Assembly: GCF_002158905.1 (NCBI RefSeq)
Contig: NZ_CP021431.1
Span: 620,001 to 684,000, forward strand
Length of the DNA stretch: 64,000 nucleotides
Source: Yoonia vestfoldensis
Lineage (GTDB): Bacteria > Pseudomonadota > Alphaproteobacteria > Rhodobacterales > Rhodobacteraceae
Direction: 5' to 3'
Position numbers and translations under genes: made by a program. Under the pieces are notes generated by a model. It did not search any database and was not told where the DNA came from. It was given only the letters and a program-made list of their open reading frames with translations. Positions 38,020 to 47,683 of this stretch are shown piece after piece (the first letter of the stretch is position 1; each line of letters begins with the position of its first letter).

Positions 38020-38373
38020 ATGGTGCAGGTGAACACCCCTTTTGAAAAGCGCTTGAAGCATATCATGCGCAAACATGACCAACTTGCCAAAGGTGCGGTC
38101 AAAACGGTGACCTCGGACGGGCTGATCGTGCTGAAGCCACGGGCCTACCGGCCAAAATTTCCGCTGCGCGGCATCATCGTCGTTTTGGTTGCGGGCTTTG
38201 CCTTCAAGGGTGTGTTATTGGCCAGCATTGGTGATGCGGCCTATGCCGCGCAGGTGGCGGATCTTGCGCAGGGCGGCATGGTGGACCGGATCGGGGCATG
38301 GGTCATGCAGATCGACGCCGCGACGATGCTGATCGCGGATTTCATATCCTCCCATCTGGGTGACATGATCTGA
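38020..38373 (+). CDS. Hypothetical single-span protein
   Basis: A 117-residue protein starting MVQVNTPFEKRLKHIMRKHDQLAKGAV. It has one hydrophobic stretch (FPLRGIIVVLVAGFAFKGVLLASIG, about residues 48-72) and a helical tail. No family recognised. It follows prmA by 88 bases and may be conserved in the Rhodobacteraceae; that is an impression, not a checked fact. Confidence 0.55.
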   Translation: MVQVNTPFEKRLKHIMRKHDQLAKGAVKTVTSDGLIVLKPRAYRPKFPLRGIIVVLVAGFAFKGVLLASIGDAAYAAQVADLAQGGMVDRIGAWVMQIDAATMLIADFISSHLGDMI

Positions 38374-38426
38374 ACGCAAAAAACCGCACTGTCACCAGCG
38401 CGGTCATGGCGGCGATGGCCTTGGGG

Positions 38427-38642
38427 TCAGCGGGCGGCGCGGGTCGCGATCATGTCGATGTCACCGATGCACAGACCGATATCATCAAGTTCGCGCGCCG
38501 ACAGTTTGGACAGCGCGTTGCGGGTGATGCGGGCGTCGTTCCATGCGGCCAAAGTGGCGATGATGGAAACAAAGAAACGGATTGTGCGTCCGGCGGACAA
38601 GCCGACAGTCGCCCGGTTGGTTGCGTAAGTGGCCATGGCCAT
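38427..38642 (-). CDS. DUF1127 family protein
   Basis: A 71-residue protein. Its C-terminal pattern WNDARITRNALSKLSARELDDIGLCIGDIDMI is the DUF1127 (YjiS-like) signature, W-R--L--L--REL-DIG. A hydrophobic N-terminal half precedes it. ATG 38642 follows an AAGGATC site; a longer frame runs upstream and was rejected. DUF1127 proteins are small, often stress- or nutrient-linked, with unclear roles. Confidence 0.8.
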   Translation of the reverse strand: MAMATYATNRATVGLSAGRTIRFFVSIIATLAAWNDARITRNALSKLSARELDDIGLCIGDIDMIATRAAR

Positions 38643-38930
38643 GATCCTTGTACATGCTGCTTTGCAGCGAAAATCTGATAGCCAGCATCTAGGAGCCTTT
38701 CGCGCACCGCACCAGAGTTGATTTTGCATAAGTCATATGCGTTTTTAGAATGCCTAATTTTTATGCAAAAGATCAGCCAAAGGGCTTTATTCATTGGGCT
38801 TGGGCGCATCGCGTAGACCGGTCAAAACCCGGCCCACTGGCGGCCTGCGCCGCGATGCCTTGGCAAAGGCGCTTGGTTTTTGTTCGCCTTTTGTGCTAGC
38901 CTTCGGCCAAGCAAGAACAAGGGGCAAGCA

Positions 38931-39437
38931 ATGCGCGTATTGGGGATAGATCCGGGCCTGCGGAACATGGGCTGGGGGCTGATCGACGTGGCCGGATCGC
39001 GGATCACCCATGTCGCCAATGGCATCGCCCATTCGACGGGCGCTGATCTGGCGATGCGGCTGTTGTCGCTGCATGACCAGCTGAGCGCGATGATCGCCTT
39101 GCATGCCCCGACCGCGGCGGCTGTGGAACAGACATTCGTCAACAAGGATGGTGTCGGCACGTTGAAACTGGGGCAGGCGCGCGGCATCGCGCTGCTGGTC
39201 ACGGCGCAGGCGGGGCTGACCATCGGGGAATATGCGCCCAATGCGGTGAAAAAGGCCGTGGTCGGTGTGGGCCATGCCGATAAGGTGCAGATCGCGCATA
39301 TGGTGAAATTGCAACTGCCCGGCGTGGCGCTGGCGGGGCCTGACGCCGCCGATGCGCTGGCGATCGCGATCTGCCATGCGCATCATCTGCAATCGGCCAA
39401 TCGGTTGACCCAAGCGCTTGCAAAGGCCAGCGCATGA
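38931..39437 (+). CDS. ruvC: Holliday junction resolvase RuvC
   Basis: A 168-residue nuclease with the N-terminal active site [16 protein letters not shown] (Asp in GIDPG), [20 protein letters not shown] and the C-terminal [10 protein letters not shown]. It cuts Holliday junctions in recombination. ATG 38931 follows an AAGGGG site and opens the ruvCAB operon. It overlaps ruvA by ATGA. Confidence 0.95.
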   Translation: MRVLGIDPGLRNMGWGLIDVAGSRITHVANGIAHSTGADLAMRLLSLHDQLSAMIALHAPTAAAVEQTFVNKDGVGTLKLGQARGIALLVTAQAGLTIGEYAPNAVKKAVVGVGHADKVQIAHMVKLQLPGVALAGPDAADALAIAICHAHHLQSANRLTQALAKASA

Positions 39438-40090
39438 TCGGGAAAATCGCCGGACGGCTGGAATACCGCAGCACCGACCACGTGCTGATCGACGTGCGCG
39501 GCGTGGGTTATCTGGTCTATGTCTCTGAGCGCGTGATGGCCAGCCTGCCGCGCAACGGCGAGGCGGTGGCGCTTTATACCGACCTGCTGGTGCGCGAGGA
39601 CCTGATGCAGCTGTTCGGGTTTACCACGCTGGTGGAAAAGGAATGGCACCGTCTGTTGATGTCGGTGCAGGGGATTGGGGCGAAAGCCTCGCTTGCGATC
39701 CTCGGGGCGCTGGGCGCGGATGGTGTCAGCCGCGCCATCGCACTTGGCGATTGGAATGCCGTGGCCAAGGCCAAGGGCGTGGGGCCAAAGACCGCGCAGC
39801 GCGTGATCATCGAACTCAAAGACAAGGCCCCCGGTATCATGGCGCTGGGTGGCAGCGTGACCGCCGCGACAGGCGATGAGGTGATCGAGGCCGACCCCGC
39901 CCCCGCGCCCCGCGCCACCCCGCAACCCGCCAGCACTGCGCAGGCCGATGCAATGTCGGCGCTGGCCAATCTGGGTTATGCGCCCGGTGATGCGGCCAGC
40001 GCTGTGGCGCAGGCTTTGGGCGCTGATCCGCAGGCGGATGCAGGTGCATTGATCCGCGCCGCCTTGAAGCTCTTGGCGCCTAAGGGCTAG
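39434..40090 (+). CDS. ruvA: Holliday junction branch migration protein RuvA
   Basis: A 218-residue tetramerising DNA-binding protein: OB-fold start MIGKIAGRL, helix-hairpin-helix regions near [16 protein letters not shown] and [18 protein letters not shown], and a C-terminal RuvB-contact domain after an Ala/Pro linker ([12 protein letters not shown]). It loads RuvB on junctions. The ruvCAB order is canonical. Confidence 0.95.
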   Translation: MIGKIAGRLEYRSTDHVLIDVRGVGYLVYVSERVMASLPRNGEAVALYTDLLVREDLMQLFGFTTLVEKEWHRLLMSVQGIGAKASLAILGALGADGVSRAIALGDWNAVAKAKGVGPKTAQRVIIELKDKAPGIMALGGSVTAATGDEVIEADPAPAPRATPQPASTAQADAMSALANLGYAPGDAASAVAQALGADPQADAGALIRAALKLLAPKG

Positions 40091-40098
40091 ATGGGCGG

Positions 40099-41127
40099 AT
40101 GACCCAGCCCGACCCCACCCTGCGCCCCGACCGCCAGCCCGAGGATGCCGACCGCGCCCTGCGGCCGCAGACCTTGGACGAATTCATCGGCCAGCGCGAG
40201 GCGCGGGCGAACCTCAAGGTCTTTATCGAAAGCGCGCGCCGCCGGGGCGAGGCGATGGATCACACGCTGTTCCACGGCCCCCCCGGTCTGGGCAAGACGA
40301 CGTTGGCGCAGATCATGGCGCGCGAATTGGGTGTCGGCTTTCGCATGACATCGGGGCCGGTCTTGGCCAAGGCGGGCGATCTGGCCGCGATCCTGACCAA
40401 TCTCGAAGCCCGCGACGTGCTGTTCATCGACGAAATCCATCGGCTGAACCCTGCGGTGGAAGAGGTGCTTTATCCCGCATTGGAAGATTTCGCGCTGGAT
40501 CTGGTGATCGGCGAAGGGCCTGCCGCGCGCACGGTGCGGATTGAACTCCAGCCTTTCACGCTGGTGGGGGCGACCACGCGGATGGGCCTGCTGACCACGC
40601 CTTTGCGCGACCGGTTCGGCATTCCGACACGGCTGGAATTCTACACGCAGGACGAATTGCACCTGATCGTCACCCGCGCCGCCCGCCTGCTGGGCGCGCC
40701 CGCTGCTGATGAGGGCGCGCGCGAGATCGCCCGCCGCGCACGCGGCACGCCGCGGATCGCGGGGCGGTTGCTGCGCCGCGTCGTGGATTTCGCCATCGTC
40801 GAGGGTGACGGCACCGTCACGCAGGAAATTGCCGATATGGCGCTGAACCGGCTGGGGGTTGATAATCTGGGGCTGGATCAGGCCGACCGGCGCTATCTGC
40901 GCCTGATCGCCGAAAGCTATGCCGGCGGGCCTGTCGGGATCGAGACCCTGTCCGCCGCCCTCTCTGAGAGCCGCGATTCTCTGGAAGATGTGATCGAGCC
41001 TTATTTGCTGCAAAAGGGCCTGATCCAGCGCACCCCGCGCGGGCGGATGCTGGCGCAGGCCGCTTGGACCCATCTGGGGCTGGATGCGCCGAAACCAGCG
41101 GGACAAGGCAGATTGTTCGATGAATGA
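40099..41127 (+). CDS. ruvB: Holliday junction branch migration ATPase RuvB
   Basis: A 342-residue AAA+ motor of branch migration. Walker A is [13 protein letters not shown], Walker [12 protein letters not shown], the sensor region [17 protein letters not shown], and the C-terminal winged helix ends with [13 protein letters not shown]. It is eight bases downstream of ruvA and overlaps the next gene by 8 bases. Confidence 0.96.
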   Translation: MTQPDPTLRPDRQPEDADRALRPQTLDEFIGQREARANLKVFIESARRRGEAMDHTLFHGPPGLGKTTLAQIMARELGVGFRMTSGPVLAKAGDLAAILTNLEARDVLFIDEIHRLNPAVEEVLYPALEDFALDLVIGEGPAARTVRIELQPFTLVGATTRMGLLTTPLRDRFGIPTRLEFYTQDELHLIVTRAARLLGAPAADEGAREIARRARGTPRIAGRLLRRVVDFAIVEGDGTVTQEIADMALNRLGVDNLGLDQADRRYLRLIAESYAGGPVGIETLSAALSESRDSLEDVIEPYLLQKGLIQRTPRGRMLAQAAWTHLGLDAPKPAGQGRLFDE

Positions 41128-41455
41128 TCCACGCAGCATCGACGCGCTAAGTGATTTGTCCGAGGCCGTCTCTGACATTTATGCCAAGAGGTTTGGGATT
41201 GACCGCAATACTGTCTGGCACTTGGCCAAGCTGACCGAGGAACTGGGCGAATTGCAGGCAGCGTTTCTGAAACGGAACGGGCAGGGACGGACGGCGCAGG
41301 ATGTGCAGGCGCTTCAAACCGCGATGGAGGATGAGGTCGCGGATCTGTTCGCGCAGATTCTGTTGTTCGCGCGGTGGCAGAATATCGATATTCCCACTGC
41401 AATTGCCCGCAAATGGGGCCAATACCTGCCCCCGCCGCGACAAACGGAAGAATGA
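41120..41455 (+). CDS. MazG-like nucleotide pyrophosphohydrolase domain protein
   Basis: A 111-residue helical protein. The pattern [19 protein letters not shown] and later [18 protein letters not shown] has the EEXXE and EXXD metal sites of the MazG fold. It probably hydrolyses non-canonical or spare nucleotides. It overlaps ruvB by 8 bases, an unusual linkage to the recombination operon. Confidence 0.75.
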   Translation: MNDPRSIDALSDLSEAVSDIYAKRFGIDRNTVWHLAKLTEELGELQAAFLKRNGQGRTAQDVQALQTAMEDEVADLFAQILLFARWQNIDIPTAIARKWGQYLPPPRQTEE

Positions 41456-42072
41456 TGACCGACCTTACCCCCTATTTCACCCGCTCTGACGGTGCCTATG
41501 TCTTTGCCCGCTGGGGGCGGCCCATCGTGCCGGTGGTCTTTGGTGTCGATGATGCGACGCTGTCGCTGTTCAAAGGCGCGATCGAGGCGGTGGTCGTGCT
41601 GGCCAATCACAAGATGGACGAGGTCGATACCGAACTGGGTGCCAATCTGATGGTGTTTTTCTGCCGCGACTGGGCGGAACTGACCGAGGTGCCGCATCTG
41701 GACCGGCTGGTGCCTGACCTTGCGCCGCTGGTGACACGTTTGCAGCAGGCGGATGCCAACCAATACCGGATCTTTCGCTTTGATGATGCCGGCGGGATCA
41801 AGGCGGCCTTTGTCTTTCTGCGGCTCGATGCGCATCTGGAACAGGTGCCCGCCGATACGCTGGCGCTCAGCCAAGCGGCGCAGGTGATCCTGCTCTGGTC
41901 CGATCTGGCCTTTACCGACATCCCACCGCTGGCGCTGATCGATGGCAAGGCCGTGCTGCGCCCCGAGGTGGCGGATGTGATCCGTGCGGCCTATGACCCG
42001 GTCATGCCAATAGCCGCGCGCGACCCGGCCCATGCCCTGCGCCTTGCGGCCCGTGTCCAAAGGCCAAGCTGA
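41452..42072 (+). CDS. Conserved hypothetical protein
   Basis: A 206-residue soluble protein starting [31 protein letters not shown]. It has no membrane segment and no motif I recognise. It overlaps the MazG-like gene by ATGA and ends one base inside the ybgC start, placing it in a chain ruvCAB-mazG-hyp-ybgC. The context suggests nothing precise about its job. Confidence 0.75.
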   Translation: MMTDLTPYFTRSDGAYVFARWGRPIVPVVFGVDDATLSLFKGAIEAVVVLANHKMDEVDTELGANLMVFFCRDWAELTEVPHLDRLVPDLAPLVTRLQQADANQYRIFRFDDAGGIKAAFVFLRLDAHLEQVPADTLALSQAAQVILLWSDLAFTDIPPLALIDGKAVLRPEVADVIRAAYDPVMPIAARDPAHALRLAARVQRPS

Positions 42073-42461
42073 TGCATCTGTTCGATCTGCGCGTCTATTA
42101 CGAGGATACCGATCTGGCGGGGATCGTCTATTACGCCAATTACCTCAAATTCATCGAACGCGCCCGCAGTGAATGGGTCCGCGCCCTTGGCATCGACCAG
42201 ACACAGATGAAGGCCCAAGGGCTGGTTTTCGCCGTCCGCAGGGTCGAGGCGGATTACCTCTCGCCCGCATATTATGATGATCAGCTTTGCGTCGAAACGC
42301 ATGTTCTGCCCGGTTCGGGTGCGCGCTTGGTCCTGCGGCAGGATGTCAAACGCGGCGAGGCCGTGCTGTTTTCGGCCGTCGTGACCATCATCTGCATGAC
42401 CATTGATGGCACGATTACCCGGCTACCGGCGGCGATCCGCCAAGCCTTGGGGTTAAAATAG
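42072..42461 (+). CDS. ybgC: Tol-Pal associated acyl-CoA thioesterase YbgC
   Basis: A 129-residue hotdog-fold thioesterase. The motif YYEDTDLAGIVYYANYLKFIERARSEW (first part YYEDTDLAGIVYYANYLKF) carries the catalytic Asp of the 4HBT family. It is the usual first gene of the tol-pal cluster. It starts one base inside the previous gene and precedes tolQ by 107 bases. Confidence 0.92.
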   Translation: MHLFDLRVYYEDTDLAGIVYYANYLKFIERARSEWVRALGIDQTQMKAQGLVFAVRRVEADYLSPAYYDDQLCVETHVLPGSGARLVLRQDVKRGEAVLFSAVVTIICMTIDGTITRLPAAIRQALGLK

Positions 42462-42568
42462 TGGCAAATTCGGCTTTGTGATGCCGGTTTGGTTGGATTT
42501 GCCTTATGCTTTGCGCTAATGATGGGCGTAATTGAGCCCGAACACGGGCCGTCAGGCAGAGCAGGCAC

Positions 42569-43243
42569 ATGGAAGTAGCACACGAATTCACAATGTGGGC
42601 GTTGTTCGCGCGCGCCACGATCATCGTCCAGCTGGTGATGATCATGCTGGTCCTCGCATCGGTGTGGTGCTGGGCGATCATCATTGACAAGACGCGCCAG
42701 TTTCGCGCCGCACGGGCCGAAGCGGATATTTTTGACCGGGCCTTTTGGTCGGGCGAGCCGCTGGACCAGCTGTTTGAACAGATCGGTCCTGATCCCGATG
42801 GGGCCTCTGAAAAGGTCTTTGCCGCTGGCATGAATGAATGGCGCCGGTCCCACCGGCAGGATGGCGGGCTGATCGCGGGGGCTACGGCGCGGATCGACCG
42901 GTCGATGGATGTGGCCATCGCCAAAGAAGCGGGCGCTCTGCAAAAAAGCCTGCCGGTGCTGGCCACGGTCGGGGCGGTTGCGCCTTTCGTGGGTTTGTTC
43001 GGCACGGTCTGGGGCATCATGAACGCCTTTATCGAGATCGCCGAGCAGCAGAACACCAGCCTTGCGGTCGTCGCGCCGGGGATCGCAGAGGCGCTTTTGG
43101 CGACGGGTCTTGGCCTTTTGGCGGCTATCCCGGCGGTGATCTATTACAACAAGCTATCTGCCGACAGCGACCGGATCGTGGCGGGCTATGAGGCTTTTGC
43201 CGACGAATTCTCGACCATCCTCAGCCGCCAGTTGGATAGCTGA
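42569..43243 (+). CDS. tolQ: Tol-Pal motor protein TolQ
   Basis: A 224-residue MotA/TolQ/ExbB protein: an N-terminal span (ATIIVQLVMIMLVLASVWCWA), a cytoplasmic stretch, and two C-terminal spans with VGAVAPFVGLFGTVWGIM and APGIAEALLATGLGLLAAIPAV, which are the conserved proton-channel blocks. It forms the inner-membrane motor with TolR. Confidence 0.95.
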   Translation: MEVAHEFTMWALFARATIIVQLVMIMLVLASVWCWAIIIDKTRQFRAARAEADIFDRAFWSGEPLDQLFEQIGPDPDGASEKVFAAGMNEWRRSHRQDGGLIAGATARIDRSMDVAIAKEAGALQKSLPVLATVGAVAPFVGLFGTVWGIMNAFIEIAEQQNTSLAVVAPGIAEALLATGLGLLAAIPAVIYYNKLSADSDRIVAGYEAFADEFSTILSRQLDS

Positions 43244-43244
43244 C

Positions 43245-43721
43245 ATGGGGGCCGGGGTCATGAAGGCGCGTGGCGGTGGCGGCAGAGGCCGCAGGCGCAG
43301 CCGTGGCGGGCAGCCACCGATGTCCGAAATCAACGTCACCCCCTTTGTCGATGTGATGATGGTGTTGTTGATCATCTTCATGGTGGCCGCACCTTTGTCG
43401 GTTGTCGGCGTGCCGGTGGATTTGCCGCGCACGGCGGCCACGGCCCTTGCAGGTGATGAAGAAGAACCGCTGACCGTCACCATCACCGCCCAAGGCATCG
43501 TGATGATCCAGGAAACCGAAGTGCCGCCCGCCGATCTGGTCACCCGCCTGCGCGGAATCGCTGCGGAACGGACCAGCAACAAGATCTTTCTGCGCGCCGA
43601 TGGCGCCAATGCATGGAACCGCGTGGCCGAGGTGATGGGCGCGCTGAATGCGGGCGGATTTTCCGACATCGGCCTTGTGACGGATATTGGCGGCCCAACC
43701 TTTGACGGTGCCGACGGATAA
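43245..43721 (+). CDS. tolR: Tol-Pal protein TolR
   Basis: A 158-residue ExbD/TolR protein. A Gly/Arg-rich N-terminus (KARGGGGRGRRRSRGG) is followed by SEINVTPFVDVMMVLLIIFMV with the functional Asp in the transmembrane helix, then a periplasmic domain. ATG 43245 follows tolQ by 1 base; ATG 43260 (MKARGG) is possible. The Gly/Arg-rich start before the family core is unusual but common in related alphaproteobacteria. Confidence 0.92.
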   Translation: MGAGVMKARGGGGRGRRRSRGGQPPMSEINVTPFVDVMMVLLIIFMVAAPLSVVGVPVDLPRTAATALAGDEEEPLTVTITAQGIVMIQETEVPPADLVTRLRGIAAERTSNKIFLRADGANAWNRVAEVMGALNAGGFSDIGLVTDIGGPTFDGADG

Positions 43722-43722
43722 G

Positions 43723-44826
43723 ATGCAGACGCCGGGCACGTATATCTCTGCGGTCGGTCATGTGGGGTTGATCGGCTGGCTTCTGCTGGGGTGGGGGATG
43801 CAATCGCAGCCACTGCCGATGCAGGTCATGGATGTCTCGGTCATGTCGGGCGAAGAATTTGACCAAATGATGGCGGCCCGCACGCCGGAACCGGGCGATG
43901 CCCCGCCCACAGACCCGCCCACAGACCCGGTGCAGCCTGTCATCGCAGAAACGCCGCCGCCCGTGGTGGACATGCCGCCGGAACCCGCGCCGCCGCCTGA
44001 ACCGCAGCCCGCACCGCCCGTGCCCGCACCACCGCCCGCCGATGTGACAGATGCCGCACCTGTCGCGCCGCCGCCGCCTGCCGTGCCAGAGCCAGCGCCC
44101 GACCTGCCGCCCAGCAATGACCCGACCCAGGCCCCTGCGAACCGGATCGCCGCGACCCCGACAGCACCGCCGCCGCCCGATGCGCAGGTCTCTGACATCG
44201 CGCGCGATGCCGTGGTGCCCGATGACAGCGCTCCGGCCGAGGTCGCCATGCCCGAACAAGAGGCTACCGCCCCCGAACAGACCGCGACCGAGATCGTCAT
44301 CGCCGATGAACGTCCGCGCGGTGCCGTGACAACATCCCTGCGGCCCATCGCGCGCCCCGCGCGTCCGGCGCCGCCTGTTGCCACGCCAGAGCCCCAGACA
44401 GCCACCGAACCGGCACCAGCGCCAGCACCAGTGCCGGACACCAGCGATGCCGTCGCCGATGCCCTGGCCGCCGCTGTCGCCAGCAGCGCCGCCCCCGCCG
44501 TGCAGGCTGGCCCGCCGATGACGGGGTCCGAGCGCGACAGTTTCCGGATCGCTGTGAACAGCTGCTGGAACGTGGACCCCGGCTCTGTCGCGGCGCGTGT
44601 GATCATCGAGGTCGGCTTTACCCTGACCCGCGAAGGGCTGATCGAGGGGGAGCCGCGTCTGTTATCGTCTGACGGTGACCAATCTGCCACAAATACGGCC
44701 TTCGAGGCGGCCCGCCGCGCGATCCTGCGCTGTCAACGTGGCGGATATCAGCTTCCGGCTGATAAATATGACCAGTGGCGCGAAGTTGTGATTACATTCG
44801 ACCCCAGCGGTATGCGATTGAGATAA
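43723..44826 (+). CDS. tolA: TolA-like protein, proline-rich
   Basis: A 367-residue protein: one N-terminal span (YISAVGHVGLIGWLLLGWGM), a long Pro/Ala/Glu-rich region (about residues 60-260, PPTDPPTDP, PEPAPPPEPQPAPPVPAPPP), and a C-terminal domain with NSCWNVDPGSVAARVIIEVGFTLTREGLI (first part NSCWNVDPGS) that fits the TolA/TonB C fold. The middle is proline-rich rather than the Lys/Ala helix of the enteric protein. It links TolQR to TolB and Pal. Confidence 0.85.
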   Translation: MQTPGTYISAVGHVGLIGWLLLGWGMQSQPLPMQVMDVSVMSGEEFDQMMAARTPEPGDAPPTDPPTDPVQPVIAETPPPVVDMPPEPAPPPEPQPAPPVPAPPPADVTDAAPVAPPPPAVPEPAPDLPPSNDPTQAPANRIAATPTAPPPPDAQVSDIARDAVVPDDSAPAEVAMPEQEATAPEQTATEIVIADERPRGAVTTSLRPIARPARPAPPVATPEPQTATEPAPAPAPVPDTSDAVADALAAAVASSAAPAVQAGPPMTGSERDSFRIAVNSCWNVDPGSVAARVIIEVGFTLTREGLIEGEPRLLSSDGDQSATNTAFEAARRAILRCQRGGYQLPADKYDQWREVVITFDPSGMRLR

Positions 44827-44925
44827 CAGAACCACCAAGACGGGTGCGCGCCGCTTTGGCAGATCGCCCGTGACGACCAGGAATGATGCTTTCGGCACAT
44901 AGAACCGGCAGCGAAAGAGGCAGAG

Positions 44926-46242
44926 ATGATGAAAAGAATTTTGACGTTGCTGATCGCCCTGATTGTTGCGGGCCCCGCCTTGGCGCAGGGCGGCCCGTTG
45001 CGGCTGACGATCACCGATGGGGTGATCGAGCCGATCACCTTTGCCGCGCCGACATTCGAGGCGGAAACGCCGCAGGCGGGCCAGCTTGCCACCGAGCTGA
45101 CGCGCCTTGTCGCGCAGAACCTGTCCGGCACCGGGCTGTTCCGCGAAGTACCGGCCAGTGCCTTCATCTCGCAGGTCAATGCTTTTGCGCAGCCGGTCGC
45201 CTTTGCCGATTGGCGTGCAGTCAATGCGCAGGCGCTGGTGATCGGCGCAGTCAGCGTCACTGGCGATCAGGTCAATGTGAAATTCCGCCTGTTCGATGTC
45301 TTTTCCGGCCAAGAGCTGGGCAGCGGGCTGCAATTTGCCGGCACGACCGCAGGCTGGCGGCGGATGGGGCATAAAGTGTCCGATGCCGTCTATAGCCGGA
45401 TCACCGGCGAAGGCGGCTATTTTGACAGCCGCGTGGTCTTTGTCGCGGAAAGCGGCCCCAAGGATAACCGGCTCAAGCGGTTGGCGGTGATGGATTATGA
45501 CGGCGTCAACATCCAGTTCCTGACCGACAGCAGCAGCATCGTTCTGGCGCCACGGTTTTCGCCGCGCGGTGATCAGGTGCTTTACACCAGTTTTGAATCC
45601 GGTTTTCCGCGCATCAACCTGCTGGATGTCGCCAATGTCGCGCGCCGCCAGATCGCCACAGCCCCTGGCGAGATGTCATTCAGCCCGCGGTTTTCGCGCG
45701 ATGGGCGGCAGGTGATCTATAGCCTGTCCAATGGTGCGACGACCGATATCTACCGCACCGATCTGGACACGGGCCAGCATGTGCGCCTGACCGCGACACC
45801 CTCGATCGACACCGCCCCCAGCCTGTCGCCTGATGGATCGCAGATCGTGTTTGAAAGCGACCGTTCGGGCAGCCAGCAGCTTTATATCATGTCCTCCTCT
45901 GGCGGCGATGCGCGCCGGATCTCTTTTGGTGAGGGTCGCTATAGCACGCCGGTCTGGTCGCCGCGCGGTGACCTGGTGGCCTTTACCAAGCAGAATGCAG
46001 GGCGGTTCCACATTGGCGTGATGCGCACCGATGGGTCCGAGGAACGTTTGCTGACCTCGTCCTTTCTGGACGAAGGGCCGACATGGTCGCCCAATGGCCG
46101 CGTCATCATGTTCACCCGTGAAACCCAAGGGGCCGATGGGGCAAGCGCGCTTTACTCGGTCGATATCTCGGGGCGCAACCTGCGCGCTGTCCCGATCCAG
46201 AGCGCCGCATCCGATGCCTCTTGGGGACCGTTACAACCCTGA
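44926..46242 (+). CDS. tolB: Tol-Pal periplasmic protein TolB
   Basis: A 438-residue periplasmic protein with a signal peptide ([21 protein letters not shown]). An N-terminal domain binds TolA, and a C-terminal beta-propeller shows repeated blocks such as [54 protein letters not shown] and [12 protein letters not shown]. It binds Pal. Confidence 0.95.
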   Translation: MMKRILTLLIALIVAGPALAQGGPLRLTITDGVIEPITFAAPTFEAETPQAGQLATELTRLVAQNLSGTGLFREVPASAFISQVNAFAQPVAFADWRAVNAQALVIGAVSVTGDQVNVKFRLFDVFSGQELGSGLQFAGTTAGWRRMGHKVSDAVYSRITGEGGYFDSRVVFVAESGPKDNRLKRLAVMDYDGVNIQFLTDSSSIVLAPRFSPRGDQVLYTSFESGFPRINLLDVANVARRQIATAPGEMSFSPRFSRDGRQVIYSLSNGATTDIYRTDLDTGQHVRLTATPSIDTAPSLSPDGSQIVFESDRSGSQQLYIMSSSGGDARRISFGEGRYSTPVWSPRGDLVAFTKQNAGRFHIGVMRTDGSEERLLTSSFLDEGPTWSPNGRVIMFTRETQGADGASALYSVDISGRNLRAVPIQSAASDASWGPLQP

Positions 46243-46320
46243 CCGGACGGCACAAGCCGTTCCCAGACCCCGATTGCCATGCTATACTGATGAAAATGAG
46301 CAGATAAACAGGATCACCCT

Positions 46321-46845
46321 ATGAAGATGATGACAAAGGCGACAATCTTGCTTTTGGTGCTGGCAACCGCAGCCTGTACCAACCCCAATCGTTTTGGGGC
46401 CGGTGGCGCAGGCGGTGCCGGTGCTGACGGTTTCGGCGCAGCGGCCGGGATGGCGGGGTCCGCCAGCGACCCGCGCAGCCCGATGTTTTTCAACCAGACC
46501 GTCGGGGACCGCGTCCTGTTCGCCGTTGACCAATCCACGATCAGCCCCGAAGGCCGCACCATTCTGGATGGGCAGGCGCAATGGCTGCTGACCAATGCCG
46601 ATTACCGCGCAATCATCGAAGGCCATGCAGACGAGCAGGGCACACGCGAATATAACCTTGCCCTTGGTTTCCGCCGCGCCAATGCCGTGCGCGAATATCT
46701 GGTGTCGCGCGGCGTGCCGTCATCGCGCCTCGAAGTGACCAGCTATGGCAAGGAACGCCCTGTCGAGGTTTGCTCGAACGAGGCTTGCTATGCCAAGAAC
46801 CGCAGGGCTGTGACAGTTCTGTCCTTTTCGGCCATGACCAGCTGA
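46321..46845 (+). CDS. pal: Peptidoglycan-associated lipoprotein Pal
   Basis: A 174-residue outer-membrane lipoprotein. The signal peptide ends in ATAAC with lipid Cys19, followed by a Gly/Ala linker and an OmpA-like peptidoglycan-binding domain (YRAIIEGHADEQGTREYNLALGFRRANAVREYL, first half is the EGHADEQGTREYN motif). It anchors the Tol complex to the cell wall. Confidence 0.95.
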   Translation: MKMMTKATILLLVLATAACTNPNRFGAGGAGGAGADGFGAAAGMAGSASDPRSPMFFNQTVGDRVLFAVDQSTISPEGRTILDGQAQWLLTNADYRAIIEGHADEQGTREYNLALGFRRANAVREYLVSRGVPSSRLEVTSYGKERPVEVCSNEACYAKNRRAVTVLSFSAMTS

Positions 46846-46861
46846 TCCAGACCGGGGCCCC

Positions 46862-47683
46862 ATGATGCTGCACCGTATTCTTGCCGTTTGTGCCGTTCTG
46901 CTGGCCCCTTTGCCTGCCGCAGCGCAGGACCAGACGCTGGCGGATATCCGCCAGCAATTGACCGCGCTTTATATTGATGTGCAGCGGCTGCGCACTGAAT
47001 TATCCACGACCGGCAGCGTGCCCACTATGATTGCGGGCGCGACCCCGCTGGACCGGCTGGACGCGATCGAGGCAGAGCTGCAGCGCCTGACCTCCAAGGC
47101 CGAAGAGCTGGAATTTCGCGTCAACCGCATCACCGTGGATGGCACGAACCGTATCGGTGATCTGGAATTCCGGCTGTGCGAGCTGGAAACAACATGCGAC
47201 ATCGCCGATCTGGGCGATACGCCGTCGCTGGGTGGCGTGGATAATTCGGCCGGCGTGCCTGTCGCCAACCCGCCGCCTGCCACGGGCGGCCCGGCCGTTG
47301 CAATCGGCGAACAAGACGATATCCGGCGGGCGCAGGAGGCGCTCGCCGCAGGTGACTTTCGCGGCGCCGTGGATCAGCTATCGGCCTTTGGCGCGACCTA
47401 TCCGGGAAGCCCGCTAGCGCCCGAGGCTGCCTTTATCCGCGGTCAGGCGCTGGAGGCTTTGGGCGAAAACACCGGCGCGGCCCGCGCCTTTCTGGAAAGC
47501 TTTTCGGCAGATCCCACAGGCCAGCGCGCCGCGCAATCGCTGGTCCGGCTTGGGGCGTCGCTGGGAGCGATCGGGCAGACGCAGGATGCCTGCCTGACGC
47601 TGGCCGAAGTGGGGGTGCGCTTTCCGGGCAATCCCGCCATCGCGGATGCGCAGACGGCGATGCAAAATCTGGGATGCCAGTAG
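46862..47683 (+). CDS. cpoB: Cell division coordinator CpoB (YbgF)
   Basis: A 273-residue periplasmic protein with a signal peptide (LHRILAVCAVLLAPLPAAAQ), a short coiled coil (LTALYIDVQRLRTEL and EAELQRLTSKAEELEFRVNRI) and a C-terminal TPR-like domain (AQEALAAGDFRGAVDQLSAFGATYPGSPLAPEAAFIRGQALEALGE). It connects Tol-Pal with peptidoglycan synthesis. It overlaps tilS by 10 bases. Confidence 0.9.
   Translation: MMLHRILAVCAVLLAPLPAAAQDQTLADIRQQLTALYIDVQRLRTELSTTGSVPTMIAGATPLDRLDAIEAELQRLTSKAEELEFRVNRITVDGTNRIGDLEFRLCELETTCDIADLGDTPSLGGVDNSAGVPVANPPPATGGPAVAIGEQDDIRRAQEALAAGDFRGAVDQLSAFGATYPGSPLAPEAAFIRGQALEALGENTGAARAFLESFSADPTGQRAAQSLVRLGASLGAIGQTQDACLTLAEVGVRFPGNPAIADAQTAMQNLGCQ

Noticed and set aside
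43900..44180. Possible repeat array or CRISPR in the tolA region
   Set aside because: The pattern is proline codon repetition within a coding frame, without fixed repeat or spacer length.
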